A stretch of DNA of 64,000 nucleotides, taken from contig CAYOAN010000004.1 in the NCBI GenBank assembly GCA_964402065.1, forward strand, positions 1 to 64,000. Reading direction: 5' to 3'. The stretch's first letter is position 1; every line of letters begins with the position of its first letter. The translations under genes were made by a program, and so were the position numbers. Shown here one piece after another: positions 62,420 through 64,000 of this stretch. The notes under the pieces are model-generated. The model ran no database searches. It saw nothing but the letters and a program-made list of their open reading frames with translations, and was not told where the DNA came from. The DNA is from CAIWMF01 sp964402065 (lineage in GTDB: Bacteria; Verrucomicrobiota; Verrucomicrobiia; Chthoniobacterales; UBA6821).

Positions 62420-63820
62420 ATGAATTCTTCTAACGTTTCCCCATCTTCTAAATCAAATAAACGTAAAGTTGGTTTAGTCAGCCTTGGCTGTGCTAAAAAT
62501 CTTGTTGATGCTGAAATCCTTCTTGGTAACGCTGCACAACATGGTTACGAGCTAACGCGTGAAAATGATGAGGCTGATGTTGTACTCATTAACACTTGTG
62601 GTTTTATTGATCCCGCAAAGGAAGAGAGTATTAATGCTATTTTGGAAGCACATAGGCGGCGTTTGCACGGTGCAAAGCCGGGTCAAAAGCTTGTTGTAGG
62701 AGGATGCCTCTCGCAACGTTATTCAACAAATTTAGCAGAACAGCTTCCCGAGGTGGATGCCTTTTTAGGCCTAGATGAAATCTCCCGTGCAGGAGAAATT
62801 TTTAATCAGCTTTTTGAAGAGGATAGTCATGAAGAGTCACGTGTGACTGTTTCAAAGCGTGCTGCTTATATTCCTGATTTTGACACTCCACGAGTCCGCT
62901 TAACATCAAGCCATACGACGTATGTAAAAATTGCCGAAGGGTGCAATCACCCTTGTTCTTTTTGTGTTATTCCACGAATGCGTGGACGTCATCGTAGTCG
63001 TACTATTGAATCCGTTGTAAAGGAAGTAAAGGGTCTTGTAGAAACGGGAGTAAAAGAAATTAACTTGGTCAGTCAAGATACTACTTATTTTGGAATGGAC
63101 CTTTGGGAAGAAAAAGCTGGGCCACGCCAACCCGTAGATGAAACTCGTGGAGCAAGTCTAGTAGGGCTTCTTGATGAACTTGGGAAAATTCCTGGTGATT
63201 TTTGGATACGCTTGCTTTACACGCATCCTGCCCATTGGAGCGATTCTCTCATTGCAGCAATTGCTCGTAATCCCAAAGTGACTCGTTACATTGACATGCC
63301 ACTACAGCATATTCACGAAGAGATGCTTAGTGCGATGCGACGTGAGACAGGACGCGAACACATTGAGAGCTTGATTCAGCGCCTGCGTGCTGGAATTCCG
63401 GATCTCACCATTCGGACAACATTCATTGTTGGTTTTCCTGGAGAGACAGAGGAACATTTTAAAAGCCTTCTTGATTTTATTAACGAGACACGATTCGAAC
63501 GCTTAGGCATTTTTGCTTATTCACGAGAAGAAGAATCACGAGCAGCTAAGATGCCGAATCAAATTCATGGGAAAACAAAACAGCGTCGTCTTCGCGAAGC
63601 AATGTTATTACAGCAGCAAATTGCGCGTGAATCGGCAGAAGCTCAAATTGGAAAAACAATCAAAGTCCTAGCTGACACGCCGCTCTTAGGCCGGACTGAA
63701 GGGGACGCTCCTGATGTTGACTGTCGCGTTCACTTTACAACGCCGGTTACAGCTGGAACTTTTGTAGAGTGCATGGTAACAGGGACTCAAGACTATGATC
63801 TTGTAGCAACGCCGTTATAG
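62420..63820 (+). CDS. rimO: Ribosomal protein S12 methylthiotransferase RimO
   Basis: This protein has 466 residues from the ATG at 62420 (NSSNVSPSSKSNKRK); an earlier ATG in the frame adds an unrelated head. The order is an N-terminal UPF0004 domain (KVGLVSLGCAKNLVDAE with its cluster cysteines, INTCGFIDPA, VGGCLSQRY), the radical-SAM core with CNHPCSFC (Cys175, Cys179, Cys182) and a C-terminal TRAM domain. The DxxxE-type stretch and LPQ-like MPLQHIHEEML follow the RimO pattern. RimO adds a methylthio group to an Asp of S12. MiaB is the main alternative; the short GCAKN start and TRAM end favour RimO. Confidence 0.94.
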   Translation: MNSSNVSPSSKSNKRKVGLVSLGCAKNLVDAEILLGNAAQHGYELTRENDEADVVLINTCGFIDPAKEESINAILEAHRRRLHGAKPGQKLVVGGCLSQRYSTNLAEQLPEVDAFLGLDEISRAGEIFNQLFEEDSHEESRVTVSKRAAYIPDFDTPRVRLTSSHTTYVKIAEGCNHPCSFCVIPRMRGRHRSRTIESVVKEVKGLVETGVKEINLVSQDTTYFGMDLWEEKAGPRQPVDETRGASLVGLLDELGKIPGDFWIRLLYTHPAHWSDSLIAAIARNPKVTRYIDMPLQHIHEEMLSAMRRETGREHIESLIQRLRAGIPDLTIRTTFIVGFPGETEEHFKSLLDFINETRFERLGIFAYSREEESRAAKMPNQIHGKTKQRRLREAMLLQQQIARESAEAQIGKTIKVLADTPLLGRTEGDAPDVDCRVHFTTPVTAGTFVECMVTGTQDYDLVATPL

Positions 63821-64000
63821 AGGTTGCCGTAGGATTATCCATTTTCATTGATTGCATGGTTTGAAAATATACTCTGAGTCAAAATTTAACTTACATCAGT
63901 GAGGAAAAAGTATTTTTATTAATTCGATATTGTTCTGCAAAGCTGTAATGAGCTTCATCAATCGGAAGCTCCATAAAAACTTGATCTTAACCCAAGCACT
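63821..64000. other. Downstream non-coding end of the window
   Basis: The 180 bp after rimO hold no supported gene. A 27-codon reverse frame (63891-63974) is preceded closely by an in-frame stop and is not called. Confidence 0.4.

Noticed and set aside
63891..63974. Reverse frame reading MELPIDEAHYSFAEQYRI, resembling a real protein end
   Set aside because: It has only 27 codons, with an in-frame stop four codons upstream. It may be the decayed end of a gene, but this cannot be supported inside the window.

Overview
The window is 64 kb of moderately AT-rich bacterial chromosome, densely coded on both strands, with one 100-N assembly gap. No rRNA, tRNA or CRISPR array is visible. The mix of genes fits a Gram-negative member of the PVC group, most likely Verrucomicrobiota. 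It includes futalosine-pathway menaquinone genes (mqnE-mqnA), rodA, an FtsK translocase, a RodZ-like protein, a large GH63/MGH1-type glucosidase, and an FGE-sulfatase-like domain on a secreted protein. That placement is an inference from gene content only. A run of very long secreted coiled-coil proteins, a Hanks-type kinase and a secretion-chaperone-like protein hint at a host-associated life, but no secretion apparatus is encoded here.

Layout. 0-1.6 kb: a cut-off secreted protein gene, a single-domain EamA transporter and the wreck of a zeta-toxin-like gene with its small partner. 1.6-10.5 kb: cca, comM/yifB, a sigma-70 factor, a secreted subtilase and recD2. 10.5-25.1 kb is the accessory stretch: an FGE-like/coiled-coil protein broken by the N gap inside a 63-bp tandem repeat, ribD with a conserved partner, a branched-chain-type binding lipoprotein, the kinase, the chaperone-like gene, a 1705-codon repeat protein with a frameshifted tail, and a Ser/Thr-rich protein. 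25.2-30.5 kb: hscA-hscB and iscA, separated by a photolyase gene, then a beta-carbonic anhydrase. 30.5-42.4 kb: rodA, oppF-like, EIIA-like, nadK, tlyA-HAD, an aldo-keto reductase, the glucosidase and an Fsr-type exporter. 42.4-46.1 kb: a repeat-bearing non-coding stretch and a 942-residue coiled-coil protein. 46.1-56.5 kb: holA, uvrB, mqnE-mqnA-EamA, ribE and a manA-metN-metI-metQ cluster. 56.6-63.8 kb: two secreted proteins of unknown function, ftsK, a rodZ-like gene and rimO.

The most interesting structure lies in the repeats. A REP-like element of about 37-70 bp, ending in a GGGACTGACCCC-type motif, occurs at four loci. One copy is a long palindrome between the convergent phrB and iscA genes. 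One is the immediate leader of the kinase gene. One sits inside ribD, in frame, adding about 16 residues to the reductase domain. Separately, short tandem repeats lie in the coding sense just upstream of start codons: heptamers before iscA, can, rodA, nadK and a small ORF, and nonamers before cca and recD2. The long secreted proteins also carry internal repeats (21-residue and 64-residue units), so repeat expansion is active at several scales.
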